Assembly (NCBI RefSeq): GCF_017471675.1
Contig: NZ_JAFUSK010000072.1
Coordinates: 1-47,091, forward strand
Source: Pseudobutyrivibrio sp.
GTDB lineage: Bacteria; Bacillota; Clostridia; Lachnospirales; Lachnospiraceae
Length of the DNA stretch: 47,091 nt
Direction of reading: 5' to 3'
Part shown: in pieces, positions 1 to 9,276 of the stretch
Position numbering within the stretch: the first letter of the stretch is position 1
Layout of the letters: the number at the start of each line of letters is the position of its first letter
Position numbers and translations under genes: made by a program
Notes under the pieces: generated by a model
Told to the model about the DNA's origin: nothing
Database searches by the model: none
The model's input: only the letters and a program-made list of their open reading frames with translations

Positions 1-3
1 ATA

Positions 4-205
4 TCTAACCCAAAATGCCGGGCCTATCAATTGACTCCTAGCTCCAGCTAGGTGGATCGCCGCAACTAATCTTTTGCCTTCCCCTGCGTGATGGAGGCCT
101 GACAGCCAACTAGAAATATAAGCATTCCATTTAAAGTAAATGTAGGTTCAAAAAGGATAAGTTAAATCGTACATCCCAGGTTAGAATGACTTCGGTATTT
201 ACTAC
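4..205 (-). ncRNA. ssrS: 6S RNA (RNA polymerase-binding regulatory RNA)
   Basis: Minus-strand RNA whose ends close in a fully paired 14-bp stem: bases 185-172 pair with 17-4, including G-U pairs. The sequence next to this stem (GGGATGTACG on the 5' side, CCGGCATTTTGGG on the 3' side) parallels the E. coli 6S RNA closing stem (GAGATGTTCG and GGCATCTCGGAG). The remainder is a long, irregular, interrupted helix of the right overall length, about 180-200 nt. A TATAAT box lies at 211-216 on the minus strand, so transcription should start near 205 and run through a short 5' hairpin. 6S RNA binds sigma-A holoenzyme by mimicking an open promoter. The 3' end may extend slightly past the window edge. 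Identification rests on architecture and remembered similarity, not a covariance-model search. Confidence 0.82.
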
Positions 206-210
206 CTGCA

Positions 211-216
211 ATTATA
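211..216 (-). promoter_or_regulatory. -10 box of 6S RNA promoter
   Basis: A perfect TATAAT on the minus strand, about 6 nt before the inferred 6S RNA start. TTTTGT-like sequence lies 16-17 bp upstream as a weak -35. Confidence 0.6.
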
Positions 217-294
217 GTACTACATAATTGTGACAAAATAAAGAACGAATTTTTCACAGAATGTCCTCATTTGTGTTATAAACAAATAAAAGCC

Positions 295-324
295 TGGCTT
301 GTTATTCTCTTTTATAACAAGCCA
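295..324 (-). terminator. Intrinsic terminator of pckA
   Basis: A perfect 11-bp stem, TGGCTTGTTAT paired with ATAACAAGCCA, around an 8-nt loop. On the minus strand it is followed by GGCTTTTATTT, placing a U-rich tract downstream of pckA. Confidence 0.8.
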
Positions 325-348
325 AACTTTATATCCTTTTTAATTTTC

Positions 349-404
349 CACCTCATCAGTCACCTTCGGTGACAGCTTCCCCTCAAGGGGAAGCCTAATA
401 GGTG
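349..404. repeat. Small palindromic dispersed repeat (MITE/REP-like)
   Basis: A 56-bp unit with inverted ends CACCT/AGGTG enclosing two perfect hairpins: GTCACC-TTC-GGTGAC (359-373) and GCTTCCCCT-CA-AGGGGAAGC (375-394). From memory, near-identical units (CTCATCAGTCACC..., GCTTCCCCT...AGGGGAAGC) recur between genes in many gut Clostridia. It sits directly between the pckA stop codon and its terminator, so it is probably transcribed in the pckA 3' UTR. It is more GC-rich than its surroundings. Confidence 0.7.
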
Positions 405-411
405 AATATTT

Positions 412-2025
412 TTATAACTGTGGACCTGCTGAAACAAGTGCCTTACCAGCATCGTTTGTAGTGTACTTAACAAAGTTCTTGTTGAATCTAGCAGCAAGAT
501 CCTTAGCCTTCTCTTCCCACTCAGAAGCGTTAGCGTATGTATCTCTAGGATCAAGAATCTTAGGATCAACACCTGGAAGCTCTGTAGGAACTTCGAAGTT
601 GAACATTGGGATTGTCTTTGTAGGAGCCTTCTTGATGTCACCTGAAAGGATTGCATCAATGATTCCTCTTGTATCCTTAATTGTGATACGCTTGCCTGTT
701 CCGTTCCAACCTGTATTTACAAGGTAAGCCTTTGCTCCAGACTTCTCCATCTTCTTAACAAGCTCCTCAGCGTACTTTGTAGGATGAAGCTCAAGGAATG
801 CCTGACCGAAGCAAGCAGAGAATGTAGGTGTAGGCTCTGTGATACCTCTTTCTGTACCAGCAAGCTTAGCTGTGAAACCAGAAAGGAAGTAGTACTTTGT
901 CTGCTCTGGTGTAAGGATTGATACTGGAGGAAGTACTCCAAATGCATCAGCTGAAAGGAAGATTACGTTTTCAGCGTCAGGACCAGCAGAAACCTTATTT
1001 ACCTCAGCTGCAATATTGTTGATGTGTTCGATTGGGTAAGATACACGAGTGTTCTCTGTAACGCTCTTATCATCAAAATCAATCTTTCCATCATCAGCTA
1101 CTGTTACGTTCTCAAGAAGAGCATCTCTCTTGATTGCGTTGTAGATATCTGGCTCAGATTCCTTATCAAGACCGATAACCTTTGCATAGCAACCACCTTC
1201 GAAGTTGAATACGCCGTTATCATCCCAGCCGTGCTCATCATCACCGATAAGACGACGCTTTGGATCTGTAGAAAGTGTAGTCTTACCTGTTCCAGAAAGA
1301 CCAAAGAAGATTGCTGTGTGCTTTCCATCCATATCGCAGTTAGCTGAGCAGTGCATTGAAGCCATACCCTTAAGTGGAAGGAAGTAGTTCATCATTGAGA
1401 ACATACCCTTCTTCATCTCTCCGCCGTACCATGTGTTAATGATAACCTGCTCGCGAGATGTGATATTGAAAGCTACACATGTCTCAGAGTTAAGACCGAG
1501 CTCCTTGTAGTTTTCAACCTTTGCCTTAGATGCATTGTAAACAACGAAATCTGGCTCGAAGTTTGCAAGCTCTTCTGCTGTAGGCTTAATAAACATATTT
1601 GATACAAAGTGAGCCTGCCAAGCAACCTCAACGATGAAACGAACTGCCATACGGCTGTCCTTGTTAGCGCCACAGAAAGCATCTACTACATAAAGGCCTT
1701 TGTTTGAAAGCTCTTTCTTAGCGATTTCCTTAACTACTGCCCATGTCTCTTCGCTCATTCTGTGGTTATCGTTTGGATACTCTTCAGATGTCCACCATAC
1801 AGTGTTCTCAGAGTTCTTATCCACAACGATAAACTTATCCTTAGGTGAACGACCTGTATAGATACCTGTCATAACATTAACAGCACCAAGCTCTGTCTCT
1901 TTACCTTTCTCATAACCCTCTAAAGAAGGATCTACCTCTGCCTTGTAGAGATCCTCGTAAGAAGGATTATGTACAATACTAGTTGTTCCTGTGATGCCAT
2001 ACTTAGTTAAATCAACATTAGCCAT
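412..2025 (-). CDS. pckA: Phosphoenolpyruvate carboxykinase (ATP)
   Basis: A 537-residue ATP-type PEPCK (EC 4.1.1.49), interconverting oxaloacetate + ATP and phosphoenolpyruvate + CO2 + ADP in the cytosol. Visible signatures are the substrate-binding [10 protein letters not shown] (residues 56-65), the P-loop GLSGTGKTT (242-250) and the kinase-2 LIGDDEHGW (259-267). Length is normal for the family. In rumen and gut anaerobes the enzyme often runs in the carboxylating direction. It is transcribed divergently from citrate synthase, from a TTGACT-17 bp-TAAAAT promoter (2111-2139), with a roughly 80-nt structured leader. A good ribosome site (GTGAGGT) precedes the ATG. It ends in a repeat and terminator at 295-404. 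Confidence 0.98.
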   Translation of the reverse strand: MANVDLTKYGITGTTSIVHNPSYEDLYKAEVDPSLEGYEKGKETELGAVNVMTGIYTGRSPKDKFIVVDKNSENTVWWTSEEYPNDNHRMSEETWAVVKEIAKKELSNKGLYVVDAFCGANKDSRMAVRFIVEVAWQAHFVSNMFIKPTAEELANFEPDFVVYNASKAKVENYKELGLNSETCVAFNITSREQVIINTWYGGEMKKGMFSMMNYFLPLKGMASMHCSANCDMDGKHTAIFFGLSGTGKTTLSTDPKRRLIGDDEHGWDDNGVFNFEGGCYAKVIGLDKESEPDIYNAIKRDALLENVTVADDGKIDFDDKSVTENTRVSYPIEHINNIAAEVNKVSAGPDAENVIFLSADAFGVLPPVSILTPEQTKYYFLSGFTAKLAGTERGITEPTPTFSACFGQAFLELHPTKYAEELVKKMEKSGAKAYLVNTGWNGTGKRITIKDTRGIIDAILSGDIKKAPTKTIPMFNFEVPTELPGVDPKILDPRDTYANASEWEEKAKDLAARFNKNFVKYTTNDAGKALVSAGPQL

Positions 2026-2057
2026 CTTGTCTTACCTCACTTTTCTATTTTTATTTA

Positions 2058-2107
2058 TTAGTTCACCCCAGAAATAATCTGGGAGCAAAAACTAATTTTC
2101 GCTAGTT
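2058..2107 (-). promoter_or_regulatory. Structured 5' leader of pckA with competing hairpins
   Basis: In the pckA leader RNA, AACTA at 2107-2103 can pair with TAGTT at 2094-2090. The overlapping TTAGTT (2095-2090) can pair instead with AACTAA (2063-2058), closing an outer helix around a perfect CCCAGA-TTATT-TCTGGG hairpin (2083-2067). The two helices share the same middle strand and exclude each other. Regulation is an inference; no U-tract is seen, so translational or stability control is more likely than termination. Confidence 0.4.
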
Positions 2108-2110
2108 ACC

Positions 2111-2139
2111 ATTTTAATTTTTCGTTAAATTAAAGTCAA
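2111..2139 (-). promoter_or_regulatory. pckA promoter
   Basis: On the minus strand, TTGACT (2139-2134), a 17-bp spacer, and TAAAAT (2116-2111): a strong sigma-A type match about 90 bp upstream of the pckA ATG. Confidence 0.75.
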
Positions 2140-2191
2140 TGTTTTCTATAAAAAATTGTTTTCAGATTTGTACAATTTTCAGTAATAAAAC

Positions 2192-2220
2192 TTGTGCAAT
2201 TACACCGTTTATGGTAACAT
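2192..2220 (+). promoter_or_regulatory. Citrate synthase promoter
   Basis: TTGTGC (2192-2197), a 17-bp spacer, and TAACAT (2215-2220). It drives the divergent citrate synthase gene from a start near 2227, giving a short leader to the AAAGGAGG ribosome site. Confidence 0.6.
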
Positions 2221-2255
2221 AGCTTAAATCACTTTAGCACGTTAAAGGAGGAATA

Positions 2256-3635
2256 ATGATAATGGCAATCGAAAACTTCAGTGAGATTACTCCTGAGCTA
2301 GAACAGCTGGCTGAGCTTTCTAAGAAGTCCTCATATATAGACCCGGAATTATATACAACCTACGATGTAAAACGTGGCTTGCGTGACTTAAATGGTAGAG
2401 GTGTTCTTGTTGGTATTACAGAAATATCAGAAGTAAATTCCAAAAAGTTTGTAGACGGAAAAGAAGTTCCTTGTGATGGTCAGTTATTCTATAGAGGCTA
2501 TAATGTACAGGAAATAGTAAAAACACTTCCTCAGGAACAGCATTTTGGCTTTGAGGAATGCACATATTTGCTACTTTTCGGTTCTCTTCCTACTGTAGAA
2601 CAACTTGAAGATTTTAAGAAGCTTCTGTCTGACTACCGCTCTCTTCCACAGAATTTCGTAAGAGATATTATTATGAAGAAGCCTTCAAAGGATATGATGA
2701 ATTCCCTGGCTCGTTCAGTACTTTCAATGTATTCATACGATGAATGTGCCGATGATACATCTGAGCCTAATGTTCTTCGTCAGTGTTTACAGCTTATAGC
2801 TAACTTTCCTTTGCTTTCTGTTTATGGATATGCAGCTTATGATTACTATTATAATGATGCATCATTTATCATACATCAGCCAAGGCCTGATTATTCTACA
2901 GCAGAAAACATTCTTCACTGTCTAAGACCAGATAGCAAGTTCACTCCACTTGAGGCTAAGCTTCTTGATGTAGCCCTTATTCTCCACATGGAGCACGGTG
3001 GTGGTAACAACTCTACCTTCACCACTCACTTGGTATCTTCTTCTGGAACAGATACATATTCTGCTATTGCTGCTGCTCTTGGTTCTCTGAAGGGACCTAA
3101 GCACGGTGGTGCCAACATCAAGGTCGTAAAGATGTTTGAGGATATGAAAGCCCATCTTAAGAACTGGGATGATGAAGAAGAGGTAGGTAATTATCTTAGA
3201 GCCTTGCTACACGGTGAAGCATTTGATAATGCAGGACTTATTTATGGTATGGGACACGCTGTTTATTCTGTATCAGATCCTCGTGCCATTACCTTCCACT
3301 CTTTTGTAGAAAAGCTTGCGGTTGAAAAGGGTATGGAAAAGGAATACAACCTTTATGAATTGGTAGCAAAGCTTGCTCCAAAGATTATCGCTGAGGAACG
3401 CAAGATTTATAAGGGTGTTTCACCTAACGTGGATTTCTATTCAGGATTTGTTTATCAGATGCTTGGCATTCCAGGAGAGCTATTTACTCCAATATTTGCC
3501 ATTGCTCGTATTGCGGGATGGAGTGCTCATAGAATGGAAGAAGTTTGCCACAAGGGCAAGATTATGAGACCAGCCTATATGACTGTATGTCCTCATAAGA
3601 AATATGTACCAATCGAAGATAGAATTGTAGATTAA
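2256..3635 (+). CDS. gltA: Citrate synthase
   Basis: A 459-residue citrate/2-methylcitrate synthase family protein (EC 2.3.3.1) condensing acetyl-CoA and oxaloacetate to citrate. The catalytic residues are visible: His in PKHGGAN (about 283), His in GMGHAVYSVSDPRA (about 334) and Asp in NVDFYSG near residue 403. MEHGGGNNSTF (about 245-255) is also conserved. An ideal AAAGGAGG precedes two in-frame starts, ATG at 2256 and at 2262 (MAIENF); 2262 may be the true start. A strong terminator follows at 3646-3682. With gdhA downstream, its likely role is the oxidative branch to 2-oxoglutarate for glutamate synthesis in an anaerobe. That pathway role is inferred; aconitase and isocitrate dehydrogenase genes are not in the window. 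Confidence 0.96.
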   Translation: MIMAIENFSEITPELEQLAELSKKSSYIDPELYTTYDVKRGLRDLNGRGVLVGITEISEVNSKKFVDGKEVPCDGQLFYRGYNVQEIVKTLPQEQHFGFEECTYLLLFGSLPTVEQLEDFKKLLSDYRSLPQNFVRDIIMKKPSKDMMNSLARSVLSMYSYDECADDTSEPNVLRQCLQLIANFPLLSVYGYAAYDYYYNDASFIIHQPRPDYSTAENILHCLRPDSKFTPLEAKLLDVALILHMEHGGGNNSTFTTHLVSSSGTDTYSAIAAALGSLKGPKHGGANIKVVKMFEDMKAHLKNWDDEEEVGNYLRALLHGEAFDNAGLIYGMGHAVYSVSDPRAITFHSFVEKLAVEKGMEKEYNLYELVAKLAPKIIAEERKIYKGVSPNVDFYSGFVYQMLGIPGELFTPIFAIARIAGWSAHRMEEVCHKGKIMRPAYMTVCPHKKYVPIEDRIVD

Positions 3636-3645
3636 ACCGTAAAGC

Positions 3646-3682
3646 AAAGAGCTAGCTATGATTTTTCATAGCTAGCTCTTTT
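3646..3682 (+). terminator. Intrinsic terminator of citrate synthase gene
   Basis: AAAGAGCTAGCTATG pairs with CATAGCTAGCTCTTT around a short loop, followed by TTTT. Eleven bases after the stop codon. Confidence 0.9.
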
Positions 3683-3714
3683 AATAAACAAGGACAGTCG
3701 CAGCTATTGGAAAT

Positions 3715-3777
3715 TTGCCTTCGGCAAAAGCTGCTCCAGTATAACTGAAATCAAAATCAAGTTTTGATTTCAGTTAT
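3715..3777 (-). terminator. Two 3' hairpins after gdhA
   Basis: A perfect 17-bp AT-rich stem (3739-3755 with 3761-3777, TATAACTGAAATCAAAA and its complement) abuts the gdhA stop codon. Beyond it lies TTTGCC-TTC-GGCAAA (3715-3729), itself flanked by GCAGCT/AGCTGC. There is no good U-tract on the minus strand, so this may be an mRNA-stabilising or dispersed palindromic element as much as a terminator. Confidence 0.55.
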
Positions 3778-3780
3778 AAT

Positions 3781-5172
<1,392 letters not shown>

Positions 5173-5192
5173 TCAGATAAAATCTAGAACAA

Positions 5193-5221
5193 ATTTTACA
5201 TCATTCACCACTTTAATGCAA
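5193..5221 (-). promoter_or_regulatory. gdhA promoter
   Basis: Minus-strand TTGCAT (5221-5216), a 17-bp spacer and TAAAAT (5198-5193), about 50 bp upstream of the gdhA ATG. Confidence 0.7.
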
Positions 5222-5248
5222 TAAAGTTTTTCTAAAAATATTATCACA

Positions 5249-5749
5249 TTATTTTATATCAAAAAGTCTGTCAACCCTTACGGTTATCAAGCCTGATATA
5301 ACGCCAATAACTATACCTGAAATTGTACCAATTACAATAAGAAATGGCAGATAATATAAAAGACTTGCTGTTTCAAGAACAAACATTGCCACTATTATCT
5401 GACCCACATTATGAAAAACGCCACCTAGCACACTGACTCCTGTAATTGAAAAGAGCTTTGTTCTTTTGGCGATTAACATAACAACAAATGATAGCAAAGC
5501 ACCTGCCATAGAGTATAGCATCATAGCAAGATTACCAAAGGTAAATCCAACCAGCACAACCCTTACAACAGAAAGTAAAGCTGCATCCTTTTTTCCTAAG
5601 GTATAAAGGGCTACCATTACAACTAAATTGGCAAGACCTACCTTAGCTCCAGGGATTCCAATATTAAGTGGAAGTAAATATTCCACATAGGATAATACAA
5701 ATGCCAAGGCTATAAACAGGCCTAAGCACGCAATTCTTTTTGTTTTCAT
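5249..5749 (-). CDS. Gx transporter / heptaprenyl diphosphate synthase component I-like membrane protein
   Basis: A 166-residue integral membrane protein with about five hydrophobic segments. It fits the Hpre_diP_synt_I family, now often called Gx transporter family (energy-coupling-factor S-component-like fold). Recognisable features are the N-terminal KTKRIACLGLFIALAFVLSYVE and the motif IPGAKVGLANLVVM. No catalytic prenyl-transferase component is adjacent, so the old name is probably misleading. It is the last gene of a tight three-gene set (ApbE, NusG-II domain protein, this gene; 15-bp gap upstream). Such trios are common in Clostridia and suggest a role tied to flavin or redox membrane complexes. 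Substrate unknown. Confidence 0.8.
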   Translation of the reverse strand: MKTKRIACLGLFIALAFVLSYVEYLLPLNIGIPGAKVGLANLVVMVALYTLGKKDAALLSVVRVVLVGFTFGNLAMMLYSMAGALLSFVVMLIAKRTKLFSITGVSVLGGVFHNVGQIIVAMFVLETASLLYYLPFLIVIGTISGIVIGVISGLITVRVDRLFDIK

Positions 5750-5764
5750 ATATTCTCCAATATG

Positions 5765-6142
5765 CTAATGAGTTGCCCCATCTATATCATCTTCATCACT
5801 GTTTACTATTGTAACAACCAGCTTGTTGGGAAGGCATACAATGGTCTGACCATCATACTGAACATTCATATGATGCACACAGATTTGATCCCTACAGCTT
5901 GCCTCTTTAATCTCGCAAATGCCATCATGGATTGATATTACATTGTAGACACCATCTGATAATTCAATTCGTTCAGTTACATCTTTATCTAATGGGAATC
6001 TTCCGTATTCCTTGCCATCTATTGTTACCACAGCAACTGCTGCACTACCTGAATTATTACGGAGGATTAAATTTGAGGCAAGCACTACAATTCCTGTTAA
6101 TAATAAAATACCTATAATCAAATAATAATCATTTTTCTTCAT
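5765..6142 (-). CDS. NusG domain II-containing membrane-anchored protein
   Basis: A 125-residue protein with one N-terminal membrane anchor (about residues 6-27), then a small extracytoplasmic domain of the NusG_II family (VVTIDGKEYGRFPLDKD). It contains the typical ASCRDQICVHHM segment, whose two cysteines could form a disulphide or bind metal. It is not a transcription factor despite the family name. It starts 4 bp after the apbE stop and is followed by the Gx-type membrane gene, so the three are very likely co-transcribed. Exact function is unknown for the family. Confidence 0.85.
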   Translation of the reverse strand: MKKNDYYLIIGILLLTGIVVLASNLILRNNSGSAAVAVVTIDGKEYGRFPLDKDVTERIELSDGVYNVISIHDGICEIKEASCRDQICVHHMNVQYDGQTIVCLPNKLVVTIVNSDEDDIDGATH

Positions 6143-6146
6143 AATA

Positions 6147-7235
6147 TTATTCTATAATGCTATCCTTAAAATTCTTAGAATATTCCTTTGTTCCATCATG
6201 GTATACCCACATAGCCTCAACATTATCAAGCTTTTCAACAAATGCCTGCCCCTCTTCTATTGTCATGTTAAAAAGTGCTGTGGATAAGGCATCCGCCTTT
6301 GCAGAATCGTCGGTAATGACAGAAACTCCTGCAAAGCTTTCTGCAGGAAACAGAGTGTCAGGATTGATGATATGGCAATACCTCTTGCCATCTACCTCAT
6401 AAAAACGCTGATAATCACCAGATGAAACCACACACTGACCATCTGCAATTTCAACCTTTTCTATGTATGGATTTGCACTCTCAAGGTCAGGATTTTGGAT
6501 TGCTATTTTAAAATTCTCTCCATCTGCCCTAGTACCAAGCCCTGCTATATTACCACCAACACTAAATAGAATATTATCCATTCCTTTTGTCTTGCAGTAT
6601 TCTAGCACCCTTTGCACTGCATACCCCTTTGCAATACTTCCCACATCAAGAGACATATCTGCATCGTCTAAATAAACTGTGCCATTTTCTTTATCGATTA
6701 TAAGCTTATTAATATCACAATGCTTAGCTGCCTCCTGCAAATCTGAAAGCGGTGGCACACTGGCAGCTTCTGGATTATTAAGGCCTTCCTCCCGATATTC
6801 GTGCCATATCTTTAGAACAGAGCCCATTGCAATATTAACCTTGCCATCAGTAAGCGTATACATTTCCTTACCAAACTGTAGCATATCTATAATATCAGAA
6901 TTAACCTTAACAGGCTCATTGCCTGCATTGTCATTAATAGTTTTGATATTATCGATTCCATCATAATCATTATATATATCATAAAGATTATTGTAATAGG
7001 TAAGCTGTTCTTTAATCACTGATGCTTCCTTATCAAATTCCTCTTGTGATGTGGTAAAGCCTGTAATATCAGTGCTGGTATCAAATACATCCAAGAAGTT
7101 GACTGTGTATTTGTTAAGGACTGCATCGCTATCATCCTTTATGCCAGCCTTGCTTCTACCGCCATACTGTACACCTATGATAATGGCTATTAATGCTAAA
7201 ATAATAATTACTGAGATTAATTTAAAATGTTTCAT
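6147..7235 (-). CDS. apbE: FAD:protein FMN transferase (ApbE)
   Basis: A 362-residue ApbE family protein. ApbE transfers FMN from FAD to a Thr/Ser of exported or membrane flavoproteins such as RnfG/RnfD or NqrC/B. An N-terminal hydrophobic segment (about residues 5-24) acts as signal or anchor, with no lipobox cysteine. Family signatures seen: DVGSIAKGYAVQRV (flavin and magnesium site), SVGGNIAGLG, and the metal-binding ADALSTALFNM. It is first in the ApbE/NusG-II/Gx operon. Its flavoprotein target is not in the window; an Rnf-type complex elsewhere is a reasonable guess only. The chemoreceptor gene upstream is separated by a terminator hairpin. Confidence 0.93.
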   Translation of the reverse strand: MKHFKLISVIIILALIAIIIGVQYGGRSKAGIKDDSDAVLNKYTVNFLDVFDTSTDITGFTTSQEEFDKEASVIKEQLTYYNNLYDIYNDYDGIDNIKTINDNAGNEPVKVNSDIIDMLQFGKEMYTLTDGKVNIAMGSVLKIWHEYREEGLNNPEAASVPPLSDLQEAAKHCDINKLIIDKENGTVYLDDADMSLDVGSIAKGYAVQRVLEYCKTKGMDNILFSVGGNIAGLGTRADGENFKIAIQNPDLESANPYIEKVEIADGQCVVSSGDYQRFYEVDGKRYCHIINPDTLFPAESFAGVSVITDDSAKADALSTALFNMTIEEGQAFVEKLDNVEAMWVYHDGTKEYSKNFKDSIIE

Positions 7236-7258
7236 TTTCCTACCTGCTCAAAATATTA

Positions 7259-7281
7259 GGGAGTGTACAATGTACACTCCC
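7259..7281 (-). terminator. Hairpin terminator after the chemoreceptor gene
   Basis: GGGAGTGTACA and TGTACACTCCC are perfectly complementary around a single base, giving a stem of about 10 bp. On the minus strand TAATATTTT follows. It separates the chemoreceptor gene from apbE. Confidence 0.65.
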
Positions 7282-7345
7282 CACTGCCTTATCCATTTTA
7301 AATTAGTTTCGTCTAACAGGCAACAGTTTTTATAAATTAGTTACG

Positions 7346-9109
7346 TCAGTCTTCTGTATTATTTCCGACCTCAAATCTACTAACTTCTTCCTGAAGTCTT
7401 TCCGAAATTTCCCTATTACTTTCTGAATCATCATGAATAACTGTAATAGATTCAAGAATTCCTGTGGTAGATTCAGTTGCATCTGAAACACCTTGTGTAC
7501 AATCATTAATAACACTGGAAATATGGTTGATTTCAGAAGTCATTTCATTAATAGTAGTATTGAGAAGGATAGTATTATCATTTACATTATCAAGAACTTT
7601 ATTAATATCCTCCGCATCTTGATAGTACTGCTTTGCAACATTTTCGAAATCATCATAATCCTGAAGCACCGTCTCGCTAACGTAAGATAACATTTCATTA
7701 GAATTATCTGCCAATGCTTCAACAGCTGATATAACCTGATTACTGATTTCCTGAATAGAATTGGCAGTGTCCTTACTATGTTCTGCAAGCTGTCTTATTT
7801 CATCAGCTACTACGGCAAATCCCTTACCTGCCTCCCCGGCTCTTGCAGCTTCAATAGATGCATTTAATGCAAGCAGATTAGTTTGTGCTGCAATAGAAAG
7901 AATATCCTCTGTAAGTGTTTGAATCTGTTCAACATTCTTGCTTTCTTCAATAGAGTTCTCTAATGTATCTCTAATTGAAGAAACCATTTCATTTGTAGAT
8001 TCCTTTTTCTTTTCAGTCTTTTCACGAATAACAGTTGCATGATCTTTTATTGTTCCAACATGCTTTGTACCCTCACTAACCTGAGTTGAAACCTGGCCAA
8101 CAGCATTGTTTACATTTGTTGCTTCATCGTTTAATGAAATCAATGTATTGTTTGCTGTTTCCATACTAGCTGTAAGCTCTTGCATAACAGCTGATACATT
8201 ACTTACGTCATCCTTTGATGCATTTACTATTCCAACTGTATTTTCTACTGATGTGTAAATATTTCCAGACTCATCTTTGATAGTAATAATTATATTTTCA
8301 AGGGTTTCAAGGAAATTATTAATTCCTTTTACTAATACTCCAACCTCATCATTTGATTTATTAAGAATTCTTTTGGATAAATCGGCATTTCCTGCATTCA
8401 TATCTTCAAGTATATCGTCTAACTCTTTTGCTGCACTCATAAGTGGAGCTACTGATTTGATAACCATAATAATTGCTCCAACTGAAGATATAATCAGTAA
8501 TATAAGACCTATTAATATAGCCTTTTGTACTTCTCTTTCAGCTTTATATAGCCTTACATCATTTGCTTCAACTAGCTTTTCAAGCTTTTCTGACATTAGC
8601 TTAACATTATCTTCATAGCCTAATATAAGCTCATGGGCTGATGCAAAATATAATCCAGAGGCGTCTGCAATTTTACCTGCATAAAACAATTCTTCCATCT
8701 GCTTATATAAATCAGCAAATCCTAGTCCTGAAGAGCTTAATATAGCATATTCCTCAGAAAACTCTTTATCATCCACCTTTTTTACCTGTTCGCCTAAGTC
8801 ATTAATTGCTTCGACCATAGCTTCATACTCAGCTTTACCTGGGTCAATCATGGTTGCTGCTGTATCAGGGTCTGCCATAGCGCCCATGTTATCCATGGTA
8901 CAAACCAGGAAAAATCTTTTGACAAGGTTTTGAAGATTAGTATTTGCATTTCCAAAATCTCTTTCGATTTGTAGATAAGTTTCAGACATGGTATTCGCCG
9001 CATCTACCGCAGTTCTAAAATTGAATCCAATAATAGATACACCTATTATCATTACCAAATCTAAAATCACGATACATGCCAAAATTTTTGTTTTTAAACT
9101 CTTCATCAT
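7346..9109 (-). CDS. Methyl-accepting chemotaxis protein
   Basis: A 587-residue transmembrane chemoreceptor. Order: TM1 (about 8-30), an extracytoplasmic helical sensor domain (about 31-190, four-helix-bundle type by appearance), TM2 (about 195-218), HAMP (about 218-270, including [15 protein letters not shown]), then a long cytoplasmic coiled coil. The hairpin tip [28 protein letters not shown] is the CheA/CheW-binding signature. The ligand cannot be read from sequence. The RBS AAGGAG precedes two ATG codons. The upstream -10 element GCCGATAG resembles SigD/FliA promoters, consistent with co-regulation with motility. There are no che genes nearby, so it is an orphan receptor. Confidence 0.95.
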   Translation of the reverse strand: MMKSLKTKILACIVILDLVMIIGVSIIGFNFRTAVDAANTMSETYLQIERDFGNANTNLQNLVKRFFLVCTMDNMGAMADPDTAATMIDPGKAEYEAMVEAINDLGEQVKKVDDKEFSEEYAILSSSGLGFADLYKQMEELFYAGKIADASGLYFASAHELILGYEDNVKLMSEKLEKLVEANDVRLYKAEREVQKAILIGLILLIISSVGAIIMVIKSVAPLMSAAKELDDILEDMNAGNADLSKRILNKSNDEVGVLVKGINNFLETLENIIITIKDESGNIYTSVENTVGIVNASKDDVSNVSAVMQELTASMETANNTLISLNDEATNVNNAVGQVSTQVSEGTKHVGTIKDHATVIREKTEKKKESTNEMVSSIRDTLENSIEESKNVEQIQTLTEDILSIAAQTNLLALNASIEAARAGEAGKGFAVVADEIRQLAEHSKDTANSIQEISNQVISAVEALADNSNEMLSYVSETVLQDYDDFENVAKQYYQDAEDINKVLDNVNDNTILLNTTINEMTSEINHISSVINDCTQGVSDATESTTGILESITVIHDDSESNREISERLQEEVSRFEVGNNTED

Positions 9110-9161
9110 AATAATTACTCCTTAAAACCCATTCACAGTAACAATCTGACAATTCCCTGTT

Positions 9162-9169
9162 CTATCGGC
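9162..9169 (-). promoter_or_regulatory. SigD (sigma-28)-like -10 element of the chemoreceptor gene
   Basis: Minus-strand GCCGATAG matches the sigma-28 -10 consensus GCCGATAA at 7 of 8 positions, about 52 bp upstream of the chemoreceptor start. The upstream TAAA-like -35 is poor (TGTAATAT), so this is a candidate only. Confidence 0.5.
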
Positions 9170-9214
9170 GAAAAGTCCAAATATTACAATCAATTAAATT
9201 TTAACATCAAAAAA

Positions 9215-9237
9215 ACGCCACAGCAATGCCGTGGCGT
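9215..9237 (-). terminator. Intrinsic terminator of purB
   Basis: On the minus strand ACGCCAC pairs with GTGGCGT around a 9-nt loop, followed immediately by seven T residues. It lies 40 bp after the purB stop. Confidence 0.85.
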
Positions 9238-9276
9238 GTAGTAATTTTGAATATTCTGTGTTAAAAATATGTATTT

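Noticed and set aside
1024-1347. 107-codon plus-strand ORF inside pckA
   Set aside because: Antisense shadow of PEPCK; composition mirrors the complementary codons.
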